Shown here piece after piece: positions 15,951-24,171 of a DNA stretch of 64,000 nt. Origin of the DNA: JANWHQ01 sp963775275 (GTDB lineage Bacteria > Pseudomonadota > Alphaproteobacteria > Caulobacterales > Caulobacteraceae). The stretch covers positions 806,001 through 870,000 of the forward strand of contig CAVZII010000005.1 of NCBI GenBank assembly GCA_963775275.1, written 5' to 3'. The translations under genes and the position numbers were made by a program. The notes under the pieces were generated by a model that searched no databases, had not been told where the DNA came from, and was given only the letters and a program-made list of their open reading frames with translations. The first letter of the stretch is position 1. The number at the start of each line of letters is the position of its first letter.

Positions 15951-18665
15951 TTACCGGCTGACCTGGACGCTGGTTCCGCCGGCGCCGGGGCCGCTGATGA
16001 GGGCGCCTTGGCCGGTGGAGACAACCTTCACCCAGAGCGCATCCTTGCCCTTGTAGTACGAGGTGGCGCTGGCCTTGCGCAGCGCATCCAGGCTGCCCTG
16101 CGGCGCACCCGAGGCCGCCGTGGCGAATCCCGGCAGCTCGAAGATCACCCACGAGCCCCGATCCAGTTCGCTGAGGCGCAGGTCCACGGTCGGCCTTGCG
16201 GTGGTCACCTTGATCTCGGCGCCGGCGCGGATGTTGGTTTCCCCGGCCAGGGTGAATTCCTTGCCATCGCGGCTGACCACGACCGGCGGCGGCGGAGGTC
16301 CCGCGGGACGGCCAAACGCTCCGCCGGGCCCGCCGCCTGGGCGAGGACCGGGAGCAGCAGCAGCGGCGGCGGGACCGTTGGGCGCGCGCCCTGCGGGGGC
16401 TGCGCCAGGAGCGCGGCCGAAGTTGGCGGGGAAGCCGGGGATGACGGGGCCGCCGCCGCCGGGGGCGGCTACAGCCAGGCGTCCGATATCGCCCTTGCAC
16501 ACCGCCGCATTCCAGGTCGGCTTGATCTCGCAGGACTTGTCGACGGCGAGTCCGTCATTCTGGTCATTGATGAGAATGAAGGAGTCCGGGACGCCGTCGA
16601 CCGAGCCGTCCAGGTCGTGGAACACGGCGGTCTTGTAGCTCCCATTGCCGTAATCGTCGTTGCTCCACTTATGCTCCATCGGCGGGAAGTACACCGGCTT
16701 GGCGTTGATGAATTTCGCGCGCCGTACGGTGTTGTTGGAGCTCATTCCGAAGCTGGTATACAGCAGATAGGAGATCGCTCCCGTCTTGCGGGTGGCGTTG
16801 TCCTGGAAATTGACGAAGGTGTCATTGTCCAGCTGATGACGGTAATCGTAGAACTCGTAGCCGCGGATCGGGAAATCCGCGAGCTCGGGCTCCGGCAGGC
16901 TGCGGCCGTAAGCCACTTCCGCCGGCGTGCCGGGGTTGCCGATGTTGGCGGTTTCGCCCACGAACAGCAAGTCGACCACCCGTGAGGTAAAGGGGGAACG
17001 ACCGAAGTTGCCGGACGCATGGGTATAGCCGATGGCGTTGTCGGCCAGCTTCAGGTCCTTGAACGTGTCCATCTCGCCGCGGGCCCAGATGCCGCTGTTC
17101 CGGTTCTTGTAGCTGGTAAGGCTCTCGAAAACCGTCTCCACGATGGGGCTGTTCGCGTCAGTCGGGTTGGCGAGGGCGATATGGCCGCCGGGCCCGAAAT
17201 GGCCATCGGGCCCGGGACCGCGGTCGAACATGAAGCCGTCGAAGTTCGAATGGGCGGTGTTGCCCTTGAACTCCCGCACCCGGGTCCGGCGCGGCCAGAT
17301 ATTGGCGCTGCCCGGCCTGCTCAGGAACGCGCCCGTCGGATGCACCGGAAATGCGAACCAGAAACCCGTCGCCTCGGACCCCGCGGCCACGTTGTCCCGG
17401 TAGATGTTGTCCGGATTGGTGATCCAGAAACTCGACGCCGTGTTGTCGGACGGGATCAGGACATCCTTGGCGCTCTGGCCGGCCAACTTGAAGTTCTTGC
17501 CGCCCTCCGTTCCGAACGGGCCGAGGTTCGTCGGCTCACAGGGCTTTCCGTCGGGATGGCACTTGGTCAGCATGGCGAGGTTGCGGATGAACTGGTTGCC
17601 GTGCTCGACGGCGTCTTCCATGAAGAAGCAGTGGCCGACGGTGTTGTAGGTGACGTTGTTCTCCACCCGCACGTCGTTGGTGCCGTGCACCGTCACGCAG
17701 CGGCTGTAGGTGTCGTGGATCGATGAGTCCTGGATGTACTGGCCCTGGCCTTCGCCCAGGATGTGCCAGTGGATCGGATACCGGGCCAGGTGCATGTTCT
17801 GGCCCATCCGGTTCAGCTCGATGCCCGAGACGTACATCCTGGACCCGGCCATCGCCATGATGTGCCCGCCGAAGTAGGTGCGCTCGGCGTCGTCCGAAGC
17901 CTGGATCAGGATGTTCCGCGTCAGCATGCCGACTTCGCCGCGCTCGTCGACGCCGAAGGTGACCTGGCCGAAGTGCATGTACTTCAGCGGCTGGTCGAGC
18001 GTGATCGCGTTCCCGTCGATGGCGGCGATGGTCCGCTTCTCCGCCTGGTGGGGATCGAAGTCGGTCGAGGCGAGGACGATCACGTCGCCCTTGCGCCAGC
18101 CGCCGGCGTTCAGGACCTTGATCTCGCTGCTGCCGGCCTTGGCGGTCGCGGCGAGCTTGGTCCAGGAGTTCGTGCGGTCGCCGTGAAGGCTCAACACGCC
18201 CCTCAGGAGCATGATCCCGCGGTCGCCCATGGTGTTGATGTCTTCGCCCGGCACCTTGTCGGTCAGGGTGATCGTCGCCTTGTGGGTGTAGGGCCTGGCC
18301 GCGCTGCCGATGTCCAGCTCGCCGCCCGGCACGTAGATCCAGTCGGTCGTCAGGGCGAGATCGCGATCGTCCGAGAAGCTGAGCTTGCCGTCGACCGTCA
18401 GGCTGCGCAGCCATGGCGGACTGACGTCCAGGACGATGTCCCTGTCCCGGGCGATCGTCACCGCGTCGCCTTCGCCGGGGACCTTGCCGTCGGGCCAGGA
18501 CGCCGGATCGGACCAGCGCGTCCAATGGGCCGCCGAAGCCGGCGCCTGGGCGGGCGTGTCCATATGGGCGTGCGTCTCCTGCGCGCCGGCCGCAGCCCCC
18601 ATCCCGAGCAGAAGGGACGCGGGAACAAGCAGGGCGAGACGGAGAAGGCGAGAATGGATGCGCAT
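15951..18665 (-). CDS. Secreted G8-domain/parallel beta-helix protein (CEMIP-like)
   Basis: 904 aa with a clear signal peptide (basic start, hydrophobic core, cleavage near AAAGAQ at about 28). A G8 domain follows at about 45-165 (HWTRWSDPASWPDGKVPGEGD, VDGKLSF, YVPGGELDIG). Residues 250-600 resemble the right-handed beta-helix of eukaryotic CEMIP/TMEM2, including GTEGGKNFKLAG and YRDNVAAGSEATGFWF. A Gly/Pro/Ala-rich linker (about 730-802) leads to a C-terminal beta domain. CEMIP and TMEM2 act in hyaluronan breakdown; the bacterial substrate is unknown, possibly a polysaccharide. Alone with its own terminator. Domain call is good; substrate is open. Confidence 0.8.
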   Translation of the reverse strand: MRIHSRLLRLALLVPASLLLGMGAAAGAQETHAHMDTPAQAPASAAHWTRWSDPASWPDGKVPGEGDAVTIARDRDIVLDVSPPWLRSLTVDGKLSFSDDRDLALTTDWIYVPGGELDIGSAARPYTHKATITLTDKVPGEDINTMGDRGIMLLRGVLSLHGDRTNSWTKLAATAKAGSSEIKVLNAGGWRKGDVIVLASTDFDPHQAEKRTIAAIDGNAITLDQPLKYMHFGQVTFGVDERGEVGMLTRNILIQASDDAERTYFGGHIMAMAGSRMYVSGIELNRMGQNMHLARYPIHWHILGEGQGQYIQDSSIHDTYSRCVTVHGTNDVRVENNVTYNTVGHCFFMEDAVEHGNQFIRNLAMLTKCHPDGKPCEPTNLGPFGTEGGKNFKLAGQSAKDVLIPSDNTASSFWITNPDNIYRDNVAAGSEATGFWFAFPVHPTGAFLSRPGSANIWPRRTRVREFKGNTAHSNFDGFMFDRGPGPDGHFGPGGHIALANPTDANSPIVETVFESLTSYKNRNSGIWARGEMDTFKDLKLADNAIGYTHASGNFGRSPFTSRVVDLLFVGETANIGNPGTPAEVAYGRSLPEPELADFPIRGYEFYDYRHQLDNDTFVNFQDNATRKTGAISYLLYTSFGMSSNNTVRRAKFINAKPVYFPPMEHKWSNDDYGNGSYKTAVFHDLDGSVDGVPDSFILINDQNDGLAVDKSCEIKPTWNAAVCKGDIGRLAVAAPGGGGPVIPGFPANFGRAPGAAPAGRAPNGPAAAAAAPGPRPGGGPGGAFGRPAGPPPPPVVVSRDGKEFTLAGETNIRAGAEIKVTTARPTVDLRLSELDRGSWVIFELPGFATAASGAPQGSLDALRKASATSYYKGKDALWVKVVSTGQGALISGPGAGGTSVQVSR

Positions 18666-18701
18666 GACGGTGATCCCCCCGGTCGGGACTCTCAGTCCCC
18701 C

Positions 18702-19340
18702 TTACATTCTGAATACGGTTTTGCACCGGACAAGCCGATTTGCCAAGCCGCCCGAAAGGCGCGTGTCGAGGCGCCGGGTCTCAGCTTCGGGGAAGCTTCG
18801 ATTTGCCCGAAGGGCCGGATCCGGTCGTCTGCGAGGCCGGGTCGCCCGGGCCTTCAGGAGCCGTTGCGGACGGTGTAGTCGCCGCCCCAGTTCGAGGACG
18901 TTCCGGTGACGCGCCAAGCTCCCCGGATCTTTTTGCAGGGTGATCGTCCAGGTTCCCCCGTAGGTCGCCGGCGCGCCCTTTTCCTCGTCTGTGAAGACGG
19001 CCGGGTAGACCAGGCAGGCGTGGTCCCGACCTGCGTCCGCGTAGACGGCGTCGCCGATCGACAGCCTTGCGTTCGTCAGCTGGATGCGCCGGCTGTTTGC
19101 GGCGTAGGCCGCCAGCCAGTCGTCACAGGATCGCCAGGCGTAGGGCGGGAAGGCGTCGATGGCGGCGGCGTGGGGCGCGCAACCGGCGGCGAAAGCCTTG
19201 ATGTCGCCCTTGTCGAAGTCGCCGACCCAATTGGCGATGAACGCCTTCACGTCGGCCTCGTCCGAGGCCGACGCCTCACCCGCCGTCGAGGACACGAGCA
19301 GGACCGCAGCCGCCAGGATCAGGGCGCAAGAACCACGCAT
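18702..19340 (-). CDS. Secreted SnoaL/NTF2-like protein with C-terminal frameshift
   Basis: Start taken at ATG 19340 (GGGAG upstream), followed by a signal peptide (CALILAAAVLLVSSTAGEASA). The NTF2-like domain runs VKAFIANWVGDFDKGDIKAFAAGC to GGTWTITLQK. After that the sequenced frame becomes Arg-rich and loses the fold. One base fewer in the A5 run (plus-strand T5 at 18930-18934) or the adjacent C4 run restores GAWRVTGTSSNWGGDYTVRNGS and a stop at 18854-18856, a normal end for this fold. So it is either a fresh frameshift or a homopolymer error. Role unknown; NTF2-like proteins include isomerases and binding proteins. Confidence 0.7.
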   Translation of the reverse strand: MRGSCALILAAAVLLVSSTAGEASASDEADVKAFIANWVGDFDKGDIKAFAAGCAPHAAAIDAFPPYAWRSCDDWLAAYAANSRRIQLTNARLSIGDAVYADAGRDHACLVYPAVFTDEEKGAPATYGGTWTITLQKDPGSLARHRNVLELGRRLHRPQRLLKARATRPRRRPDPALRANRSFPEAETRRLDTRLSGGLANRLVRCKTVFRM

Positions 19341-19531
19341 CTCATGTCTCCCGCCTCGGCGTCGGAGCACAGTGTCACGGCTGAAGCCCGCCGGCCACCG
19401 GCCCCCCGAGCGCCGTCAACACCATCACCGTAACCGGCAGGGAGCGGAGCGCGCGGCGGGCGCCGATAGCCGGTGTGAAGTGAACCACGCCTGCCGTAAC
19501 TCCGTCATTGGCGCGGGGCGCGGAGGGCGGC

Positions 19532-20374
19532 ATGCACATCGAGGTGAACGGCGCGCGGCTGTTTTTCGACGTGGTCGGGCCGCAGCTCGCGCCCGAGGGC
19601 GAACACATGATCGAGCGGCCGACGCTGATCGTGCTCCACGGCGGCCCGGGCTTCGACCACGCGTCCCTGCGCCCCTATTTCGACCGCTTCAGCGACAGCC
19701 ATCAGGTGATCTACCTCGACCACCGCGGCAACGGCCGTTCGGGCGGCGAGCGCGACGGCTGGAGCCTCGAGCAGTGGGGCGACGACATCCATGGCTTCTG
19801 CCAGGCGCTCGGGATCGAGGCGCCTGTGATCCTGGGCCAGTCGTTCGGCGGCATGGTCGCGATGAGCTACGCCGCCCGCCATCCCGAGGGGCCCTCGAAG
19901 CTGGTCCTCTCCTCCACGGCCGGACGCATGAACCTGCCGGCGACCTATGCGGCGATGGAGCGGCTCGGCGGCGCCGAGGCGCGGCGCATCGCCGAGACGT
20001 TCTGGACCGCGCCCGGCGAGACGCTCGCCGCCGACTACATCAGGGTCTGCATGCCGCTCTACAATCCAGGGCCGTCCCGCGACGGGTCGAACCGGGCGCG
20101 CTCCATTCTGCGCACCCCGGTGATGTTCCACTTCATCGAAGGCGAGCAGCGCGAGATGAACCTGCTGGACGGACTTGCGGCCGTGCGCCGCCCGACCCTG
20201 GTGCTGGCGGGCGGCCTCGATCCGATCACTCCGCCCTCGTGCGCCGAGGCCATCCGCGACGCCTTGCCGGACGGCGTCGGCGAGCTCGTCGTCTTCGAAG
20301 ACGCCGGCCACGGCGTCTACCGCGACCACCCCGATCGCGCCGCTGAGGTGTTGCGCCGGTTCCTCGCGGCCTGA
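19532..20374 (+). CDS. Alpha/beta hydrolase, proline iminopeptidase-like
   Basis: 280 aa from ATG 19532; an earlier in-frame start at 19508 has no better ribosome site. It shows the oxyanion-hole motif HGGPGFDH, DHRGNGRSGG, the nucleophile elbow GQSFGG with S104, the acid in AGGLDPITPP, and the catalytic His in AGHGVYRD. HGGPG together with DxRGxGRS is characteristic of the peptidase S33 group (prolyl aminopeptidases and relatives). The physiological substrate cannot be told. It stands alone between a minus-strand gene and an MFS transporter 63 nt downstream. Confidence 0.85.
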   Translation: MHIEVNGARLFFDVVGPQLAPEGEHMIERPTLIVLHGGPGFDHASLRPYFDRFSDSHQVIYLDHRGNGRSGGERDGWSLEQWGDDIHGFCQALGIEAPVILGQSFGGMVAMSYAARHPEGPSKLVLSSTAGRMNLPATYAAMERLGGAEARRIAETFWTAPGETLAADYIRVCMPLYNPGPSRDGSNRARSILRTPVMFHFIEGEQREMNLLDGLAAVRRPTLVLAGGLDPITPPSCAEAIRDALPDGVGELVVFEDAGHGVYRDHPDRAAEVLRRFLAA

Positions 20375-20437
20375 GCGGCGTTTTCAGGGCGCGCCTGTCA
20401 ATCCACCGGCCACTGTGCCACGAGGGGGCGACAAACC

Positions 20438-21787
20438 ATGGCGGGAGATGGCGTGGCTGCAGAGATCGAAGACGGCCCGGCGCGGCCGGTCCTGAAGCGC
20501 CGGCATGTCGCTGCAGCGACCATCGGCAATGCGCTCGAGTTCTACGATTTCCTCACCTACGCGTTCTTCTCCATCCAGATCGGACACGCCTTCTTTCCGG
20601 CCCAGAGCGCCTACGGCAGCCTGATGCTGTCCCTGGCGACGTTCGGGGCCGGCTTCATCACCCGACCCATCGGCGCCGTCGTCATCGGCGCCTACGCCGA
20701 TCGCGTCGGGCGGCGTCCGGCGATGATGCTCTGCTTCGTCCTGATCGGTTGCTCCATCGTCGCCATGGCGCTGATCCCGACCTACGCCGCCATCGGCCTG
20801 GCCGCGCCCATACTGGCGGTGATCGCGCGCATGGCGCAGGGCTTCTCGCTGGGCGGAGAGGTCGGCTCCAACAGCGCCTATCTGATGGAGGCCGCCCCGA
20901 TCGACAGACGCGGCCTGATCGTTTCCTGGCAAGGCGCGAGCCAGTATCTCGCCCTCATCGCCGCCGGCCTGATCGGCGTCCTTCTCACCGCCGTGCTGCC
21001 GCCCCATCTGCTCGACGCCTATGGCTGGCGCATCGCCTTCCTGCTGGGCGCCGCCGTGGCGCCCTTCGGGCTGTGGCTGCGCACCAGTCTGCCCGAGACC
21101 CTGCATGCGCCCGAGGCCGGTCCCGCCGCATCAGCGGTCGCGCAGCCGCGACTGGTTCAGGCGCGCCGGCATTGGCGCGTCATCGTGCTGGGCCTGGTCG
21201 TTCTCGCCTCCGGGACCATCGGCAACTACATCTTCAGCTACATCGTCACCTATGCGCAGGCGACCCTGCACATGGCGGCGCGCGCGGGGTTCATCGCCGA
21301 GACCGCCGGCTATCTGCTGGCCATACCCGCCATCCTGCTGGGCGGCTGGCTGTCGGATCGCCACGGCCGACGGCGAATCAACGTGTGGGGGAACCGGCTC
21401 TTCCTGGTCATGATCTATCCGACCTTCGCCTGGATCGCGGCGTCACGCTCGGAGTTCGCCCTGATCGCCGGACTGAGCGTCCTGATCATGGTCTCGGGTT
21501 TCATGTGGGGCTCGTTCTACGCCAGCCTCGCCGAGAGCCTGCCCAAGGGCATTCGAGGAACCGGCTTCGGAACCGTGTATTCGGTGTCGATCGCCGCGTT
21601 CGGCGGCACCACCCAGCTCGTCGTCACCTGGCTGATCCACGTCACCGGCAGCGCCATGGCGCCCGCGTGGTATCTGGTCGGCGCGACGGCGATCGGCCAG
21701 ATCGCGCTGATGCTGATGCGCGAGAGCGCGCCGGGGCGGCTTTCGGCGGCGCCTGCCGGATTGTCGGTCGCCGACCTGCCCGCCTGA
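20438..21787 (+). CDS. MFS transporter, metabolite:H+ symporter type
   Basis: 449 aa with about 12 membrane segments. The start GNALEFYDFLTYAFF and the loop GAYADRVGRRPAM are hallmarks of the metabolite:H+ symporter subfamily (citrate, alpha-ketoglutarate and shikimate carriers). A second copy of the loop motif is in WLSDRHGRRRI after helix 8. GFSLGGEVGS matches the helix-5 motif. The substrate is probably a carboxylate by family; no catabolic gene nearby narrows it. Confidence 0.88.
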   Translation: MAGDGVAAEIEDGPARPVLKRRHVAAATIGNALEFYDFLTYAFFSIQIGHAFFPAQSAYGSLMLSLATFGAGFITRPIGAVVIGAYADRVGRRPAMMLCFVLIGCSIVAMALIPTYAAIGLAAPILAVIARMAQGFSLGGEVGSNSAYLMEAAPIDRRGLIVSWQGASQYLALIAAGLIGVLLTAVLPPHLLDAYGWRIAFLLGAAVAPFGLWLRTSLPETLHAPEAGPAASAVAQPRLVQARRHWRVIVLGLVVLASGTIGNYIFSYIVTYAQATLHMAARAGFIAETAGYLLAIPAILLGGWLSDRHGRRRINVWGNRLFLVMIYPTFAWIAASRSEFALIAGLSVLIMVSGFMWGSFYASLAESLPKGIRGTGFGTVYSVSIAAFGGTTQLVVTWLIHVTGSAMAPAWYLVGATAIGQIALMLMRESAPGRLSAAPAGLSVADLPA

Positions 21788-21807
21788 GCCGGGCGTGCGC
21801 GCGGCGC

Positions 21808-22488
21808 CTATGACCAAGCCGTCGCGAGCCAGATGACGTGGCGGGCGCCGCGGCCGGTGGAGCGGGCGCGGACGCGGCGCTCGTCGACGGTGAAGCCGGT
21901 GCGGCGCAGGCGCTGGACGAAGGCGGGGTCGGGGGCGGCCGACCAGACGGCCAGGACGCCGCCGGGGCCGAGCGCCCGGCGCGCGGCGCCCAGGCCCTGG
22001 GCCGCGTAGATCCGGTCGTTGGCCGGGCGGTCCAGGCCGGCGGGGCCGTTGTCGACGTCGAGCAGGATGGCGTCGTAGGCGGCGCGGGGCGCGGCGGCGA
22101 TCACCTCGGCCACGTCGGCCTGGCGCACGGCGACCCGCGCATCGTCCAGGCAGCCGGCGAAGAGGGGCGCGAGCCACGGGCCGCGGGCCCAGTCCAGGAC
22201 GGCGGGCAGGAGCTCGGCGACGACGACCTCGGCGTGGGGCGGCAGGGCGGCCAGGGCGGCGCGCAGGGTGAAGCCCATGCCGAGCCCGCCGACCAGCATC
22301 CGCGGCTTGGGGCGCGATCCGATCCGTTCGCAGGCCAGGGCGGCCAGCGCCTCCTCCGAGCCCGAGAGACGGCTGTTCATCAGCTCGACGGCGCCGGACA
22401 TGATCGAGAGCTCGGCGCCCCGCTGCATCAGGCGCAGCTCGCCGCCGCCGGGGACGGGGGCGGCGTCCAGGCAGGTCCAGCGGATCAT
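21808..22488 (-). CDS. Spermidine synthase-like SAM-dependent methyltransferase
   Basis: 226 aa. A Rossmann-type glycine loop is present (MLVGGLGMGFTLRAAL), followed by VVVAELLPAVLDWAR, then YDAILLDVDNGP, the pattern of polyamine-synthase-like proteins. It lacks the full spermidine synthase N-domain, and similar proteins are usually annotated only as spermidine synthase-like. The ATG overlaps the stop of a 39-codon ORF (22485-22488), suggesting coupled translation. Confidence 0.75.
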   Translation of the reverse strand: MIRWTCLDAAPVPGGGELRLMQRGAELSIMSGAVELMNSRLSGSEEALAALACERIGSRPKPRMLVGGLGMGFTLRAALAALPPHAEVVVAELLPAVLDWARGPWLAPLFAGCLDDARVAVRQADVAEVIAAAPRAAYDAILLDVDNGPAGLDRPANDRIYAAQGLGAARRALGPGGVLAVWSAAPDPAFVQRLRRTGFTVDERRVRARSTGRGARHVIWLATAWS

Positions 22489-22604
22489 CCGGCGCCCCGG
22501 GCGAACAGGGCCGCGACCTCGCCCGGCGTCGTCGGGCGAGAGGCGCCGTCAAGGCGGCCGGCGGGCGGGGCGCCGTGGACGATCGATGCGCCGTCGTTGC
22601 TCAT
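22485..22604 (-). CDS. Possible small protein coupled to the methyltransferase
   Basis: A 39-codon ORF starting MSNDGASIVHGAPP and ending EVAALFARGAG. Its TGA overlaps the ATG of the downstream methyltransferase gene (ATGA), the usual sign of translational coupling. No motif or membrane segment. It could be a real peptide or a leader that sets translation of the next gene. Confidence 0.35.
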   Translation of the reverse strand: MSNDGASIVHGAPPAGRLDGASRPTTPGEVAALFARGAG

Positions 22605-22715
22605 GGGCCGGGGTCTTCGCACACAGGCGCGGCGGGGGGCGAGGGAATATCGGCCGGCGGACCTGTGGCGCCAGGGCCCTGGCAGGGCGTCCGATTCGGC
22701 GTGATACACTGGTCC

Positions 22716-23504
22716 ATGGCGCCGCTCCGTCTGATCGCGACCGACCTGGACGGCACGCTGCTGCGCAGCGACGGGACGATTTCGGGCCGCACGCGCGACG
22801 CCATCGCCGCCGCCGAAGCGAGGGGGTTGTCCTTCGCCTTCGTCACCGCGCGGCCGCCCCGCTACATCGTGAGCCTGGCCGAAGCGGCGGGGGTGACGGG
22901 CGCGGCGGTCTGCTCCAACGGGGCGATCCTCTACGACATCGGCGAGCGCGCGGTGCTGCACCACGAGCGGCTGGCGCCGGAGCTGGCGCACGAGCTGGTC
23001 GGGGCGGTGCGCACGGCGCTGCCGCAGATCGCCTTCGCCGTCGAGCACGGCGACGGCATCGCCTATGAGCCGCACTTCCCGGTGTTCCCCGAGGACCCCA
23101 GCCCGCGCGTGGACCATGTCCACGCCTTCTGCGACGAGGACCTGACCAAGCTCTTGCTGCACCATCCCGAGCACGAGGCGGAGATGCTGACCGAGCTGGT
23201 GCGCGAGGCGGTCGGCGAGCGGGCGCAGGTGATCCACTCCGGCGGGCCGAGGATCATCGAGATCGCCGCCGCCGGCGTCTCCAAGGCCACGGGCCTGGCG
23301 CGGCTGTGCGAGGCGCTGGGGATCGAGCCCGCTCAGGTCATGGCCTTCGGCGACATGCCCAACGACCTGCCGATGCTGCGCCTGGCCGGCCGCGCGGTCG
23401 CGGTGGCCAACGCGCACCCGGAGGTGATCGGGGCCGCCCACGAGGTGACCGCCTCGAACGACGAGGACGGGGTCGCGCTGAGGATCGAGGCGCTGCTGCG
23501 CTGA
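22716..23504 (+). CDS. Cof-type HAD-superfamily phosphatase
   Basis: 262 aa from ATG 22716; the open frame extends upstream, but conserved sequence begins at LRLIATDLDGTLLRSDG. HAD motif I is DLDGTLL, motif II lies in FAFVTARP, the lysine is in VSKATGL, and motif III is GDMPNDLPMLRLAG, the Cof/IIB signature. The large C2 cap lies between. Such enzymes dephosphorylate sugar phosphates, flavin or pyridoxal phosphates; the substrate is not visible from sequence. Confidence 0.92.
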   Translation: MAPLRLIATDLDGTLLRSDGTISGRTRDAIAAAEARGLSFAFVTARPPRYIVSLAEAAGVTGAAVCSNGAILYDIGERAVLHHERLAPELAHELVGAVRTALPQIAFAVEHGDGIAYEPHFPVFPEDPSPRVDHVHAFCDEDLTKLLLHHPEHEAEMLTELVREAVGERAQVIHSGGPRIIEIAAAGVSKATGLARLCEALGIEPAQVMAFGDMPNDLPMLRLAGRAVAVANAHPEVIGAAHEVTASNDEDGVALRIEALLR

Positions 23505-23505
23505 G

Positions 23506-24006
23506 CTACTCGATCCGGGTGATGCAGCGCTCCTGGCCTCGCCTGGTGGCGCAGCCGCCGGTCTGCATGGAGCCTTCGATGAGGGTGATCCACTGATCGG
23601 CGATGCACTGGCGCCAGTACGGCGCGAAGGCCAGCGCGCCCACGTCCAGGGAGAAGACCGCGCGGCCCCGGTCCACGACGAACGGGGTCATGCCGGCGAG
23701 GCCACCGAAGCTGCCCCAGCCGTTCACGACGCCGCAGATCAGGCCCGAATGGGTCGCCCACACCGCCCCGAACTCCAGGGGCTCGCGCTGCTCGAGCCGG
23801 GCGGCGACGGCGCGGCGACCCGTCTTCCACGCCTCGGCGAAGCGGGGCCGGACCTGCTCGCGGTGGATCCGGTCGTAGACCGCGCCCCCCGCGACCACGG
23901 CGACGAGCAGGGCGAGCCCGCCCAGGACCAGGACGGTGACGAGCTCGGTCAGGGACCTCCTGCGCTTTCGCCGGGCTCCGCGCCCCTCGCGTCCGCTATG
24001 CGTCAT
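23506..24006 (-). CDS. Single-pass membrane protein of unknown function
   Basis: 166 aa. A basic cytoplasmic N-terminus (about 18 residues with seven Arg/Lys) precedes one hydrophobic helix (LVTVLVLGGLALLVAVVAGG, about 22-41). The remaining 120 residues would be periplasmic, with five Cys (LICGV, WRQCIADQ, GGCATRRG, ERCITRIE), perhaps disulfide-bonded. It ends one base from the convergent HAD gene. I do not recognise the family. Confidence 0.65.
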   Translation of the reverse strand: MTHSGREGRGARRKRRRSLTELVTVLVLGGLALLVAVVAGGAVYDRIHREQVRPRFAEAWKTGRRAVAARLEQREPLEFGAVWATHSGLICGVVNGWGSFGGLAGMTPFVVDRGRAVFSLDVGALAFAPYWRQCIADQWITLIEGSMQTGGCATRRGQERCITRIE

Positions 24007-24171
24007 CGCCGGGGTCCGTGATCAATCCCGCTCGTCCCGGCGAAGGCGCCGAGTCTGGGCGCGTCGGACGCCCGACCTGACGCCGCTCTCCCGGCCTTTC
24101 CCCCTCCCAGGGGGAGCGGCGACGCGCGGTGAAGGCGATGCATGTTCCTGAACCTCTGGAACGCCACCGGA

